A DNA stretch of 42,440 nucleotides from NCBI GenBank assembly GCA_027575805.1, contig JANBPU010000140.1, positions 183 through 42,622 on the forward strand, given 5' to 3'. The position numbers and the translations under genes are program-made. Shown here in pieces: positions 21,723 to 32,315 of the stretch (position 1 is the first letter of the stretch; each line of letters starts with the position of its first letter). This DNA is from Mycoemilia scoparia. Taxonomy: Eukaryota > Kickxellomycota > Kickxellomycetes > Kickxellales > Kickxellaceae. The notes under the pieces were generated by a model. It did no database searches. It saw only the letters and a program-made list of their open reading frames with translations, and was not told the DNA's origin.

Positions 21723-23165
21723 AATACCAACTAAATACTAAAATTAGCGCTTTTTTCGTTTGGAAAAAATAAAAATAACCGTAGTTCTCCCTCTCTGTCT
21801 CTGTCTGCGTGACTATTACAGCCTTTTTGACTTTGTTTAATATCGATCTTTCATTGTGTTTATGTCTGTGTGTCTATAAAAAGAAATCTAATCCACTTTA
21901 CTGCTATTGTTACAAAAACATTGCCAGCCTTGTCTATTAAAATTATTTGATTACAGCTGTTGCTGGTTTGGTTCGTAATGTTGATGTACGTGAGAAATAT
22001 TTTTAATTAGTTGCTATACAATTATGCTCTATCTAATTATCTTCACATAAACATCCACAGACAGGGGCTATGTTTATGTCTAGTATCATATTATGAGAGA
22101 GAGAGAGAGGGAGAAAGAGCTAACATCATACATAGAAATGTATCATGTATATCAAGTCTGCATAAATGGCATGTATTTACAATTGAAATTTGTTGTTAAT
22201 AATCATCAAATGACATTTAGAGTGATGCTTTAGTGGACTTTTTGTTTAGGAATTGAAATTTATTTATATCCAAAAAAATCTGCAAATATTATTGAAATGA
22301 AATCACAAATTGAGAAATAGTTTATCAAATGATATATAATTTGACAAAAACACAAAAGAAGTTATGCAAACATATTTTTATGTAGTTAAATTTAGGACAT
22401 TTATTATCAGATAATATACCATGGAGTTACATTCTAATGAGAACATCAAGAAAAGATAATATTGTTATTCGTTTACCTTAACTATATAAATGTTTGGTAG
22501 CACGTGTAGGGATTTAACAAGCTTATCAAGGTCATGATCTGTGGCTTTGAAAAGTACAGAAATTTAAATCTTTTCTAGTGATGGATTTGGGGCTATGGTT
22601 TGAGATGTGGTCATTTTATTGAGAAATATATTATCCTCTTGAATTGATATACTTTTAGATGAAAAAATAGATGGATGGCATATAATATTGCTGATGTGAA
22701 TTATTAACTAAATAAGAATATTGACTAGAGGCTCAACTTTTATTAATAGCCAAAGGAGAAATCTAACCACATGCATATGGAGAAGATTTGGAAGCAAAAG
22801 TGCCCATGGATTGAAGCCCAAAGCTGAGTAAGGATAATCGATATCAAACACATTATACGCACTTTGCTTAGCTTATGACCTTATCAAGCGATGGTTATTT
22901 CAAAAAAAAAAGCCAGCACCTGTATTGTTTATATATTTTTATTTTATTGTTAATGTCATTAAATAAAATAAGATAAAATGCATTAACAATGGTGACGGCT
23001 AATGGTCTGAATGAAACTTGACTTTCATGATGGAAAGTATGAGGGTCATGGTTCTGTACTGCAGTGCAATAATAGCCATCACAAGGAGATGCACTGTCTA
23101 TATTGTTGATTTTTCCGGCTTGGAGATTGGGGTGCAAACTTTCAGGTTCGTCTCCTGACCGACTC

Positions 23166-23478
23166 TCACTTCTTTATGAAGTGGGTAAAGAGGTCATCTC
23201 TCTTCTCGTAGTAATCCTTTTTGGCAGCTCCTATTTTTAAAACAATAGTTGTAAATAGACTGTATTTACTAGTATTATTCAGATTAACATATAATTTGCT
23301 GATACTTACTCATATGGTAGTCTGCCACTTTTTGCATGGGTGGAGAGGAATGTCCTTGGTCGCAATCATCGCAGTCCCATGGTGCTGGGGTGAAGGTTGG
23401 AAAGGGCTGGGAGAAGTTGGTAAACCCCAAAGCCAAATAGTGTGGATAGTAGTTTGTGCCGGGGTTGTTGCTATTCAT
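23166..23478 (-). CDS. Small spliced gene, 77-residue protein of unknown function
   Basis: Two exons, 23478-23310 and 23230-23166, joined by a GTAAGT donor and a TAG acceptor across a 73-nt intron, in phase 1. The last codons (Tyr-Tyr-Glu-Lys-Arg-Asp-Asp-Leu-Phe-Thr-His-Phe) lie in exon 2. Exon 1 alone looks like a random short frame. The product is Asn/Pro/aromatic-rich at the N-terminus, has a Cys-Asp-Asp-Cys-Asp acidic CxxC at about 38-42, and ends in a charged helix. It has no signal peptide or membrane segment. I do not recognise the family. Consensus splice signals and a clean phase argue it is real. Confidence 0.6.
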
Positions 23479-24384
23479 GGGGTTGTGATTATGGTGTGAT
23501 ATTTTTAAGAGAATTAGATGAAAAACAGTAGGAAGGAAAGTAATGAAATCCTATTAGGAGTCAGAGGTCCTTTTATACACCTTTTTTTTGGCAAGATGCT
23601 TGCCTGGGTGTTGACTCAAAGCTTTCCTCAGGGGAGTGTTCCACAGCACATGCAGCAGCCAAAACCACAAGATAATTGCACCAGAATCCGCAGTATCCCA
23701 CTAACAACAGTTGTTACAATTTGGATTGCGTTGGTTCGGAGGTGGTGGCTTTGGAGTAGTCACCTCACTTGCCTACATCCACATCAAATGCAGTGCCAAT
23801 TATGTATTTCAGATGCACTTCGCATCCAAGCCATGGCATTTATATATAACTTTATAATTTTATTGCACAAAATCTTTAGATAGTTACCACAATTCTTTGT
23901 TGGCATGTCAATAGTGTACTTGTATGTCTGAGATCATAGCATCTTGGCCACTATGACATTTACAATGATATATTTTTACTGCAGCCAAATACAGCTAATA
24001 AATTAACGACAAGAGGGCAGCCATCTAATAGCATGTTATCTAATAGGAAGATCATGACAGGTTCGCGACACATGGCATGCACTCTTGCTTAAATGGAGAT
24101 AATAGTTTCAGTGAGTATCTGCTGTTCTAAGCATTTCAGCAATACTTTTACAAAGCATTTGATTGTATTGAATATGAGGACTCGGATGGGCGATTGTTTT
24201 TGAAGGGCTAAATCAATATTATCAGCAATAATGTAGGCTGATCAACATGCAAGTTGAAATTAGTAAAGCTTAGCCCTTCAAAAATTATGATCCAAATGAG
24301 TATATCGATTTATATAATAAAATGAAGAAAAGAATAGAAATAAAGACAAATTTGTTTACTAGCCCCTACAGCCTACAGCTAGAT
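23479..24384. other. Intergenic region with a family A element
   Basis: This lies between HRP1's stop and the start of the 77-residue gene. A 121-codon plus-strand frame at 23518-23883 shows no domain and probably lies in the promoter of the 77-residue gene. The A4 element occupies 24188-24292, about 90 bp past HRP1's stop. Confidence 0.5.
24188..24292 (+). mobile_element. Family A element, copy A4 (second subfamily)
   Basis: Ends are GTTTTTGAAGGGCTAA and TTAGCCCTTCAAAAATTATG. The core has CATGCAAGTTGAAA, shared only with A5. Flanks CGGAT and CAAAT match at three of five positions. It probably lies in the HRP1 3' UTR or just beyond. Confidence 0.8.
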
Positions 24385-27300
24385 TTAACGAGAGTAAGGG
24401 TGGTATCCACTGCCGCCATTACCACCACCACCACTTCCCCCTCCGCCATTCCGGCCTTCATAAGCACCTCCATGATTGCCGCCGCGGGGCCTTCTACCGC
24501 CACTTGGCCGACCTTGTCCATGGCCGCTACCACCCCCACCACCATGCCTGCGACGCGAATCACCACCATCACGCTGTCTATCATAGCGGCCACCAGTGCT
24601 TCCATAATCTCTGCTGCTACCATTGCCACCCCGGTGAGAATATCTACTACCACCACCACCACCACCATAGGATCGGCCTCCTCCTTGACGAGATCCTCCT
24701 GAGTAGCCACCACCACCACTTCTGTCACTATCGTTGTAGTAGCCACCCCCTCCATTATTGTTACTATTGGTATCGTCGCCGCCATCGGTCCGGCTTCCTG
24801 AATAATAATCATTGGCATTGCTGTCCACACCGCTATTGTCGTATTGGTTTCCACTGCCATCATCTCCGCCTTGTGGTTGCTGTGGGAGCGGGGTTCCATA
24901 CGGGTCGTACTGCTGCTGCTGTTGTTGCTGCTGGCTTTGATCGTATCCACCGCCATATCCAGAAGCACCGGCAGCCATTCCATATGCATTTGGATCCATG
25001 GGGTATCCAGTGGTAGGGTCTACCATCCCGGGCATCTGGTAGCCGGTACTTGTTCCTCCAGTGCCCTGTTGCATTGATGCAGCGGCCGCTGCGGCCATAG
25101 CCATAAACTGAGGGTTCTGCATCATCATATACTGGCTCATCATTGCCATCTGCTGAGGATCCATGTTGGCACCTCCGAACATTCCAGCCATACCAGGGTA
25201 GCCACTTCCCTGCTGCTGTTGCTGCTGTGCCTGTTGCTGCTGCTGGCGACTCCTACGAACAGCCGACTTGACATCAACCCGCTTATCATGGATGAAAAAT
25301 CCATCTCCAGCATTGCACTGCTGGACCACGTTCTGGGCAACCTCGTCGTTCTCGAACTGAATAAAGGCATACCCTTTTGATCGGCCAGTATCCTTGTCCA
25401 TCATCAATTTGGTGTCCAGCACGGTTCCAAACTTCATGAATTCTCTGGACAGATCCTCGGCGGTCACCGAAGCTGGAAGCCCGCCAACAAATACTCGGTC
25501 GGGATTCTTTTCTCCCTGTGGAGTAGCAGCTTGCTGTGACTGCTGGTGGCCAGCCCCAGAGTTGGGACTCATCATGCCCATCATGCCCATCATCATTGGG
25601 TTCATGCTCCCCTGCTGGCCCCGCATCATTCCCATCTGGGAGCCCGGACCCCCAGCGCCACCGCCGCCGCCACTATCGCGTGGAACAGCCCGCTTGGGAT
25701 CAATCTTCTTTTTGTCCAGATAGTGTTCTGGCTGGCTCAAACAGTTGTCAACTGAAGACACGTCGACGAACTCGACAAATCCAAAGCCGCGTGGAGTGCC
25801 GCTCTCGTCACGCTTTATAACGCATTCCCGGACAGCCCCAAACCTCTCAAAGTACTCCTTCATTGATTCTTCATTTGTGTTCCAGCTAATTCCTCCTACA
25901 AACATTTTTCTATATAGCCCACACCATTTCCACAAATGAGATATGTTAGTGAGCGTGTTGTTATTGATATTGATGCCATATCATGGGCTGTGGTGGCTGC
26001 CTTTTAGTTGGTTGGTTAGTCTGTTTGTTAGTTAGTTACCCAAGGGTCATCATGTGTGCATATGAACCCAGAGGCTTTTGTTAGTAAAACACATGAGAAT
26101 AGCTCCAAGCAAGATTGAGCATCATTAGCGCTGAAATTGCATTTGGGCAGGCATTAAATATGACTCGAACTCGAATGTGTATCCTGATTAACAATGAGTC
26201 TTTACAAATATCCAGTCAATAACATATAGCACAGAATATCTGCTAACACGACATGTCTCGATGGGGCTTCAAAGAACTTTGTTGAACTTCTCTCTGTCTC
26301 CTCTCTTTTTGAAGAGTTGTCATACCACTAAAAATAAAATCAAAAGATATAAACATTATATAAAATCAAAAACATGTAGCAAATGATTGTGTAGGAAAAC
26401 AACAACAAATTCTGATAAATTTATCTGATGATAATGCGCGTGTGTTTGGTCTGATCATTATAATCCGGATAACATGCAATATTTTGGACATCAGTTTTCC
26501 TTTATTTTCATAGTTACCCAGAAGATATACAACCATTCCTTTTCTTCAATAAAGAAGGTTTGAGCAAATGCTGAAAAACAATAATAATATATGTATATAA
26601 ATGATAAAAGCCTACCTACTACCATCACATTTACCTGTGAGCCAGTTCAACAAACTCTACTCTACTCTACTCTACTATCAATCAATTACTATACAGCTAC
26701 TCTACTACTTGAACAACAATACTAGTGTGCTATACAAACTCTACTGTAAAATGGTCTCTCTCTCGCTCCTTCTCTTCTATCCGGATCTTTTATTTTGGTA
26801 ATTGAGTCTCTTCTGGACTTTATGTAAAAGCTCTGTTCTTTAGTCAGGGTTAAGCTGGGATGCGTATTGATATCATCACCAAAAATAACAAGCTGCTACC
26901 GACTGCTAATCTGCAACATGTATTATCCTCGATTTTAATTGTAACTGATGATGATATATACGAGGCACCAAAATTTTACTGCCATATCGAAGCTTAATGG
27001 CAAGCCGCCACCATACTTTTGGCAATTATCAAAAGAAATCGATATATCTCATATCGAGCTATAACAATAAAATAGAAGCAGCAGCGCACCAACAGTACCA
27101 ATAATAAAAACAAATAATCTACTTACGCTGCCTTATTTCCACCTGAGCTTCCACCAGTACTAGGTGATGCAATATCATGGCTACCATAGTCTCCTCTATT
27201 ATCATTTCCACCACCTGCTGCGGTTGCGGCAGCACCCCAACCGCCATCATCATTATTTTCAGCATTCTGGTTAATATTATTACCCCAGCCGTCAGTAGCT

Positions 27301-27554
27301 GTGGTGGAAGGTTGGTTATCACCGTCAGCCCGTTGATGAGTAGTGGTTTGTTGCGATTGAGCGCCGCTACCACTTAGATTCGAATCGTATTGCCATTGGC
27401 CATCTCCAAGATTATTGTAAATATCAAATTGGTCAGCACCAGCACCAGCACCCGAATTGTCATTATTATTCGCTACATCCTGATTTCCCGAGAAGGTGGC
27501 AGTAGAATTGCCCCATCCATGAGAGGCATCCTGGCCATGTTCAGCTTCACTCAT
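24385..27554 (-). CDS. HRP1: Hrp1-type hnRNP / cleavage factor IB, two RRMs
   Basis: Two exons, 27554-27127 and 25909-24385, joined in phase 2 (donor GTAAGT, acceptor TATAG) to give 650 residues. Exon 1 encodes an acidic Asn/Gly/Gln-rich N-terminus with Asp-Ile-Tyr near residue 49. RRM1 covers about 145-221 (RNP2 Met-Phe-Val-Gly-Gly-Ile, RNP1 Arg-Gly-Phe-Gly-Phe-Val-Glu-Phe). RRM2 covers about 280-362 (RNP2 Val-Phe-Val-Gly-Gly-Leu, RNP1 Lys-Gly-Tyr-Ala-Phe-Ile-Gln-Phe). A Gln/Met-rich region, a Gly/Arg-rich tail and a final Gly-Tyr-His-Pro-Tyr-x-Arg follow, matching the end of yeast Hrp1 as I recall it. Hrp1 binds polyadenylation signals, acts in 3'-end processing, and shuttles with mRNA. The linker between RRMs is about 55 residues and Met/Gly-rich, longer than in yeast. 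Confidence 0.92.
25910..27126 (-). other. 1217-nt intron of HRP1
   Basis: This is by far the longest intron in the window; most others are 50-200 nt. It separates the disordered N-terminal exon from RRM1. It holds a CTACTCTACTCTACT pentamer repeat near 26655-26677 and AT-rich sequence; frames in it are short and low-complexity. No further in-phase coding exon was seen. Confidence 0.75.
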
Positions 27555-28170
27555 TGTTTTTATCTTTATGTAGTGTGCGTATTATTATTATTATTATTAG
27601 TGTTATTTAATAAATGAGTTTGTATAAGCGGTGCGTTGTATAATATGGAGACGGGCAGAATGTAAAAATATAGTAAGAAAAATAAATAGAAAAGAGAGAG
27701 AGAGAGAGCACTCGTGCTTATAACCAAGGAAAAGGAAGAAAAGACAAACTAGTAGCATGAATAAAGTTTTCCACAGCACATTAGTCTTCTTTTGATAATC
27801 ACAATAATGCACTCAACACTGTACATACACGCAAACGCATTTTGGGCCATCTGAATTTGAAGCTTTGTATTGGCCGGCCAGTGCGCGTAGTTGACCACTA
27901 GCAACCCTCCAAAAACAAACCTTTTCTCTCCCCCAGAAATCGCTACTCTACGACAGAGAATCGCGCCCAAAGAAAGCTGCTTTTCACTTGACCTTTGTTT
28001 TCTGCTATCAGCGTCATTATTCATGGCCAATTTTTTGTAATAGCAGAGGACTTCTCTGGATCTGCACAACCAAGCAAATAAACAAAATAAATAAATTTCA
28101 GAAATTATAGCAATAATCCAATGTTCCAAATGTCAAGTTTTCTATCGAATGGGAGCAGACTGGTGCCGAT

Positions 28171-28216
28171 GATTAAGCAATTTATTACTCCTATGGAGGT
28201 AGCTGTATGCCACATA
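28171..28216 (+). repeat. Family C repeat, copy C1
   Basis: A 46-bp segment is repeated at 42365-42410 with a single mismatch; the last 36 bp are identical. It ends in GCCACATA exactly where element A5 begins, so A5 apparently inserted into a longer C repeat. Confidence 0.85.
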
Positions 28217-28217
28217 A

Positions 28218-28330
28218 GGGTGATTATTTTTGAAGGGCTAAACTAGTATAATCAATGAAAATATATGGTGATTAGTATGCAAGTTGAAACTGGCCTACTA
28301 GTAAAACTTGGCCCTTCAAAAATAACCACT
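28218..28330 (+). mobile_element. Family A element, copy A5 (second subfamily)
   Basis: Left end TGATTATTTTTGAAGGGC and right end GCCCTTCAAAAATAACCA are near-perfect inverted repeats. A perfect 5-bp duplication CATAA flanks it (28213-28217 and 28331-28335). The core TATGCAAGTTGAAACTGG matches A4. Confidence 0.88.
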
Positions 28331-28335
28331 CATAA

Positions 28336-28745
28336 GGGGAACAGACTGCTGCCTTCACACATTCCCTGCAAACCAGCCCATAAGGCATACATTTGGCCAT
28401 ATTTAACAAGGCTTTAGGCAAAATGGCAGAATCTCCTTCGAAGGTGTACCAGAAGAATACCCTAGATAATAGCCAATAATCTGTCAGACTCCAACAGAAA
28501 TGTATGGGTTATGGGCCGACTTGCAGGGAATGTATGAGGGTACTAATTTGTTTCCTTTTGATGGAGAACTTGCCAAATGAGTTCCCAACAGTTGCATATG
28601 GATTGGCATAGATTCAATCATCTGTGAAGTCTTGCCATTTCAGCCAGAGTCTGGCAGATTATTGGATACTATCCAAAGGGTTGTTCTGGAACACCTTTGG
28701 GGGAGACTCCGTCAAATAGAAAGCCATGAACATTGACCAACCCCC
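28336..28745 (+). mobile_element. Family B elements (B6): reversed fragment plus long copy
   Basis: 28336-28412 is the B core in reverse (CACACATTCCCTGCAAACC, CCCATAA). From 28419 a forward copy follows (CAGAATCTCCTTCGAAGG through TCCTTTTGATGGAGAACTTG). Its arm at 28419-28480 is repeated in inverted form at 28650-28715 (CTGGCAGATTATTGGA; CCAAAGGGTTGTTCTGGAAC), so this stretch can form a hairpin with arms of about 60 bp. No coding capacity is seen. Confidence 0.75.
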
Positions 28746-28759
28746 TCCCACTTTCATAT

Positions 28760-28854
28760 GGATCATAATTTTTGAAGGGAGACTTTTGATGGCCAACGAT
28801 TAAAGGGGCAATTACAATTGATTAGCAAATGGTCACCCTTCAAAAATAATATCT
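28760..28854 (+). mobile_element. Family A element, copy A6 (best-preserved left end)
   Basis: It starts with the full 20-bp end GGATCATAATTTTTGAAGGG and ends TCACCCTTCAAAAATAAT plus ATCT. A perfect CATAT duplication flanks it (28755-28759 and 28855-28859). The core GATGGCCAACGATTAAAGG is almost identical to reversed A7. Confidence 0.9.
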
Positions 28855-29736
28855 CATATTCTTCCCTTTCAAATAGCTAGCCACTATCGTCTGACTAACT
28901 AACACCACCAAAGGCTGCTATAGTTTAATACCATCCAATAAAGTGGCAGCCACAGAATCAACATCCTTCTCTTTTTTACAAAAAACCACCAAGCATCTTC
29001 TCTTAGACATTCTCATTAACACACGACTTTGTGTAAAATTTGCTGGTAATCTGTCTGAAACCAAAGGTCATAGTAATCTCAACCACATTTTTGTTTGGCC
29101 GGTTCCAGATCTTGCGCTGGTACGTGTTTCGATTGGACCATCCATCCCTCACACTCCATCCACCAACTCCACGTGGTAGGTGTGTGGCAGCTCTCTTTAA
29201 ATTGCCATAGGCCTGGGCACGCTGTAACTCCTACCCAGATCCTGGTCTGCATATCCAAGGTCTTTGCTGGCCAGTTACTTGCCCAATCTATTGAAGAATC
29301 CTCACTCCCTCCTCCGCTATGTTCATATATACTACACCAAGAAATACTGCGTTGACATTTAGTTCAATTTGTTTTGGCAGGAACCAAGTCTTTTATTTGA
29401 CCAGACCATCGGTTTTGATGGCTGTGTGGCAGATCACACTGAACTTCCAATTCCCAGTACCAAGCTAGACTGTTTCATTAAAAACCTCCCCTTCTTCTTT
29501 TCTATTTATATGGCCACTTTATTGGGATGCTGTAAGTTGTTGCTCACTACTACAACCTCTCTCTCTTCTTCTTCCTCCCCCTCTCCCCCTCTCCCCCTCC
29601 TCACTTTCATCTTTATCATCCTTTTTAAAATAAGCCTAGTTCGCAAAAATACAATTACCCTAAAATACCATACACACATCTGTATCTCAATATCCATCCC
29701 TACATTTCTTTCAAACAAAGAAAAAAGCGAATAGCA

Positions 29737-30710
29737 ATGATAGTGTTCTATTTTTGCCTAACCTATTTTTTCATTATTGGGTTAACTTTAATTGATGCCG
29801 CAATAACATTGAAACCCAAATCCCCCAAAATCTCCACCATCACTGCTGCTGCTGCTGCTCCTCAAAAAAGATCTTTTCTACGAAGTTACGAGGTTGCCAC
29901 GAAGGATTATATTCTGGTATTTGGAGATTCTATTACCGAATATGGAGGTCTTCCGGATGGATTTGTGACTAAGCTGGTAGAAGCTTATAAGGATAAATTG
30001 GATGTTATTGATCTGGGATATGGTGGTAAGCAAACACATCTCACATTCATTTCTATACACAATAATAATAATAATAATAATAATAAACACACCCAAACAA
30101 TATAACATCATCATTAATAGGCCATAACGCCCAAAATGCTCGCTCAGAAGCTTTACCATCAACCATCCCACATTACAACCCAGCCAACAAAACCGCCCCA
30201 TCTCCACGCCTAATCATTGTAGAATTTGGCACCAACGACTCAATCATCGAAGGTTTCAAGGGCCACTTACCGCTCCCGAAATATGTAGAAAACCTACGCG
30301 CCATATACGACGATTTTATGAACCCCAAATCGCCATACTATGCGCCCAGAGGCAAGGTTATGTTTGTAACTCCTGGCCCATTGGGCCTGAGGATGTGGAA
30401 CAATAACAGAGGGTTTGACACTGAAGACACTCCGGTAGAGCGTGACAACGATCGGGTAATCTTATATGGAGAGACGTTGAAGGCTTTGGCCAAGAAGTTG
30501 GATAATGCTCCGGTGGCGGATTTTTATAGTTCTATGAGTGAGGCTATTAAGTGGCTGCCTGACGTTTATAAGCAAACCAAGTATAAGGGCTTTGAACATT
30601 ATTTCAAGGACGGCGTGCATTTGAATCCAGAGGGTAATGTGGTCATGTTTGAGACCATTATGAACACTATTAAGAGAGAGATGCCTGAACTTTTGCCTGA
30701 AAACTTATAG
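29737..30710 (+). CDS. GDSL/SGNH-family esterase (isoamyl acetate esterase Iah1-like) with signal sequence
   Basis: Two exons, 29737-30025 and 30121-30710 (95-nt intron, GTAAGC...TAG, phase 1), give 292 residues. The SGNH blocks are complete: Phe-Gly-Asp-Ser-Ile-Thr with nucleophile Ser65, a Gly near 95-97 then Asn99, Gly-Thr-Asn-Asp at 133-136, and Asp-Gly-Val-His at 260-263 supplying the catalytic Asp and His. Spacing and length fit Iah1-type esterases, which hydrolyse small acetate esters. Unlike the cytosolic yeast enzyme this protein starts with a hydrophobic segment (about 1-21) ending in an Ala-rich stretch, which predicts secretion. The intron contains an AAT microsatellite. The start is the first ATG after a CT-rich leader and an in-frame stop. 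Substrate is inferred from family only. Confidence 0.9.
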
Positions 30711-31343
30711 AATATGTTTTTTTTATTTCGCTATTTTTTTATCGGGGCTTTTGTGGGTTTGTTCGATTTATCTTGAGACAATATTATACAATGTCCCCTC
30801 CTCCCCCTTTTTGTTGAGATTTATTTACTTATTTATTTTTAAACACTACATAGAAACAAACACTTTAAAAATGCAATAAATCACATTTAAGGTATTTTTT
30901 AAATCGAAATTGTGAATGATTAATTGGTTGAATAATCATGTAATCAGTGCGATCTCTCTATCACTTTGGGATTCTTGTCAGCCTGCTAGTCTGTTGCTAA
31001 CAGCAGCCCTATTTTCAGTTAGAGACGCCATTTATTTCTAGGCTTATACAAATTCAACTTTCTCAAGTCTCTCTTATCACTATCGCTTTACTACCTTTAT
31101 TATAATTTTACTTTTTGCCGTTGCAAAAAAAGGCTTCCCCGTTAAATATACATATAAAAGAGATATTTATTCTCAGGATTTAAATTCTCTAGATAGCTCT
31201 TTAAATTGCCCCTACTACTGCTATTAGTGGCTGAAATCCGATCCCACCTTCAAGCAATCGAAACGAAATTTATCGATTCACCACCCTCCAAACATACACA
31301 CACATATATATATATACAACATTATTGCTTATAATACATAATA
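30711..31343. other. Intergenic region upstream of MIC19
   Basis: This 633-bp gap separates two genes in the same orientation. The left half is a T-rich terminator-like stretch after the GDSL stop. Near MIC19 there are ACACATATATATATATA repeats (about 31296-31316) that could act as a TATA region. No exon is seen. Confidence 0.55.
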
Positions 31344-32315
31344 ATGGGAGCCAAGGTATCTAAACAAGACGAACCCGTTGTTTTTTACGGCAACCAAGTA
31401 TCTGTTGAGGCAAGTCTCTACCTATCCATGTATCAATATATATATCAGCACTTCCTATAACTCCATGCTATAAATATTCATATGTATGTGTTTACTAGAT
31501 AAAAGAAGGACTTGCTAATGAAATCACTGGAAAGTCCGAAAAACCAAAGGTATTACTACATCCCAAACTCCATCCTCACATACAGACACTTTTAAAAAAC
31601 CCTCAACTAGTCAAAATTGGGATTTACCAAGTCCAGCCCATTCTAAATCGAACCATTTTATTATCTGTAGGCAAACTATACGATATATGATAATCCCAAT
31701 CCATTTGCCAACGAAAAACCATCCCACCACGACCAGCAGCAGCAACAACAACAACAGCCAACACCACCAAACACTGGCGCTACTACCAGATCTCCAAACC
31801 AGTCTCCTTCTAACTTTGCCGATGAGGTCGAAGCCCAAGTTGCCAAGGAATTAAGCCGTTACCACGAAAAGCTCCAGATCGAAGAGGCCAAGGACAATGA
31901 GCGTTACAACCACCAGTACAGCACTCTGGAGATCCGCGATTCGCTGCGCGATATGATCCAAACTTATTCAAACATCCCAAAGTACGCACTGCTACGCATG
32001 TATCCCTCTCTGATACCAAACCAACCGCTATTATTGCTAACACTCAAACTATATTTTTTAGAAAACTCGAATCGCCTGTTGTTAAAGCCGCCCTTCAGGC
32101 TCGTGACGAAGTTGCTGCTTGTTACAAGAATAATCCCGAGCGGACTCTTGATTGTTGGAAACAGGTCCAAGACTTTAAAGAAAAGGTCCGGGCTGTTGAA
32201 AAGGTATGCCATCTTTCCACTTCTATAATGCGGACACCATGTTAATATATTTCAGCAGCTTAATGCCAACTTTATATCCACTTGTTTTTAGGAATTCATT
32301 TCTTCGGCAAATTAA
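31344..32315 (+). CDS. MIC19: MICOS subunit Mic19 (CHCHD3-like), five exons
   Basis: Exons 31344-31409, 31499-31549, 31671-31981, 32062-32203 and 32292-32315 join in phase to 197 residues. The N-terminus Met-Gly-Ala-Lys-Val-Ser fits the N-myristoylation pattern found in Mic19/CHCHD3. The middle has a Gln run and a charged coiled-coil-like helix (about 75-140). The C-terminal half is the fungal Mic19 CHCH-type signature: Cys-Tyr-Lys-Asn-Asn-Pro, Leu-Asp-Cys-Trp-Lys, then Phe-Lys-x-Lys-Val, giving Cys-x10-Cys. Mic19 binds Mic60 on the inner mitochondrial membrane and shapes crista junctions. Intron 1 uses a GC donor (GAG|GCAAGT). Because the exons are small, no single open frame reveals this gene. 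The last exon encodes only seven residues plus stop. Confidence 0.85.

Larger units (their letters stand above)
19323..23165. other. 3.8-kb intergenic region
   Basis: The first kilobase is the probable PAQR promoter (minus strand pyrimidine-rich). The region also has a GC-richer patch at 20640-20930 with a TTATGCAAATCA motif, a family B copy at 21367, a GC-rich island at 21505-21722, and very AT-rich sequence to about 22900. The 3' UTR of the 77-residue gene lies at the right end. I see no supported exon. Confidence 0.5.
27555..29736. other. Divergent promoter region between HRP1 and GDSL gene with repeat cluster
   Basis: The two genes point away from each other. HRP1's leader side has a TTA microsatellite (27583-27600) and GA repeats. 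The middle (28171-28860) is a nested cluster of C, A5, B6 and A6. The GDSL side has a mixed-sequence stretch (29000-29360) without recognisable exons, then a CT-rich leader (29555-29610). Confidence 0.55.

Noticed and set aside
24366..24989. Long Met/Val/Ala-rich minus-strand frame and Thr/His-rich plus-strand frames over the HRP1 tail
   Set aside because: These are shadows of the Gly/Arg/Gln-rich HRP1 C-terminus in other frames.
27749..28129. 126-codon minus-strand frame upstream of HRP1
   Set aside because: No domain, no splice junction in phase to HRP1 exon 1, which already has a good start; probably promoter DNA.
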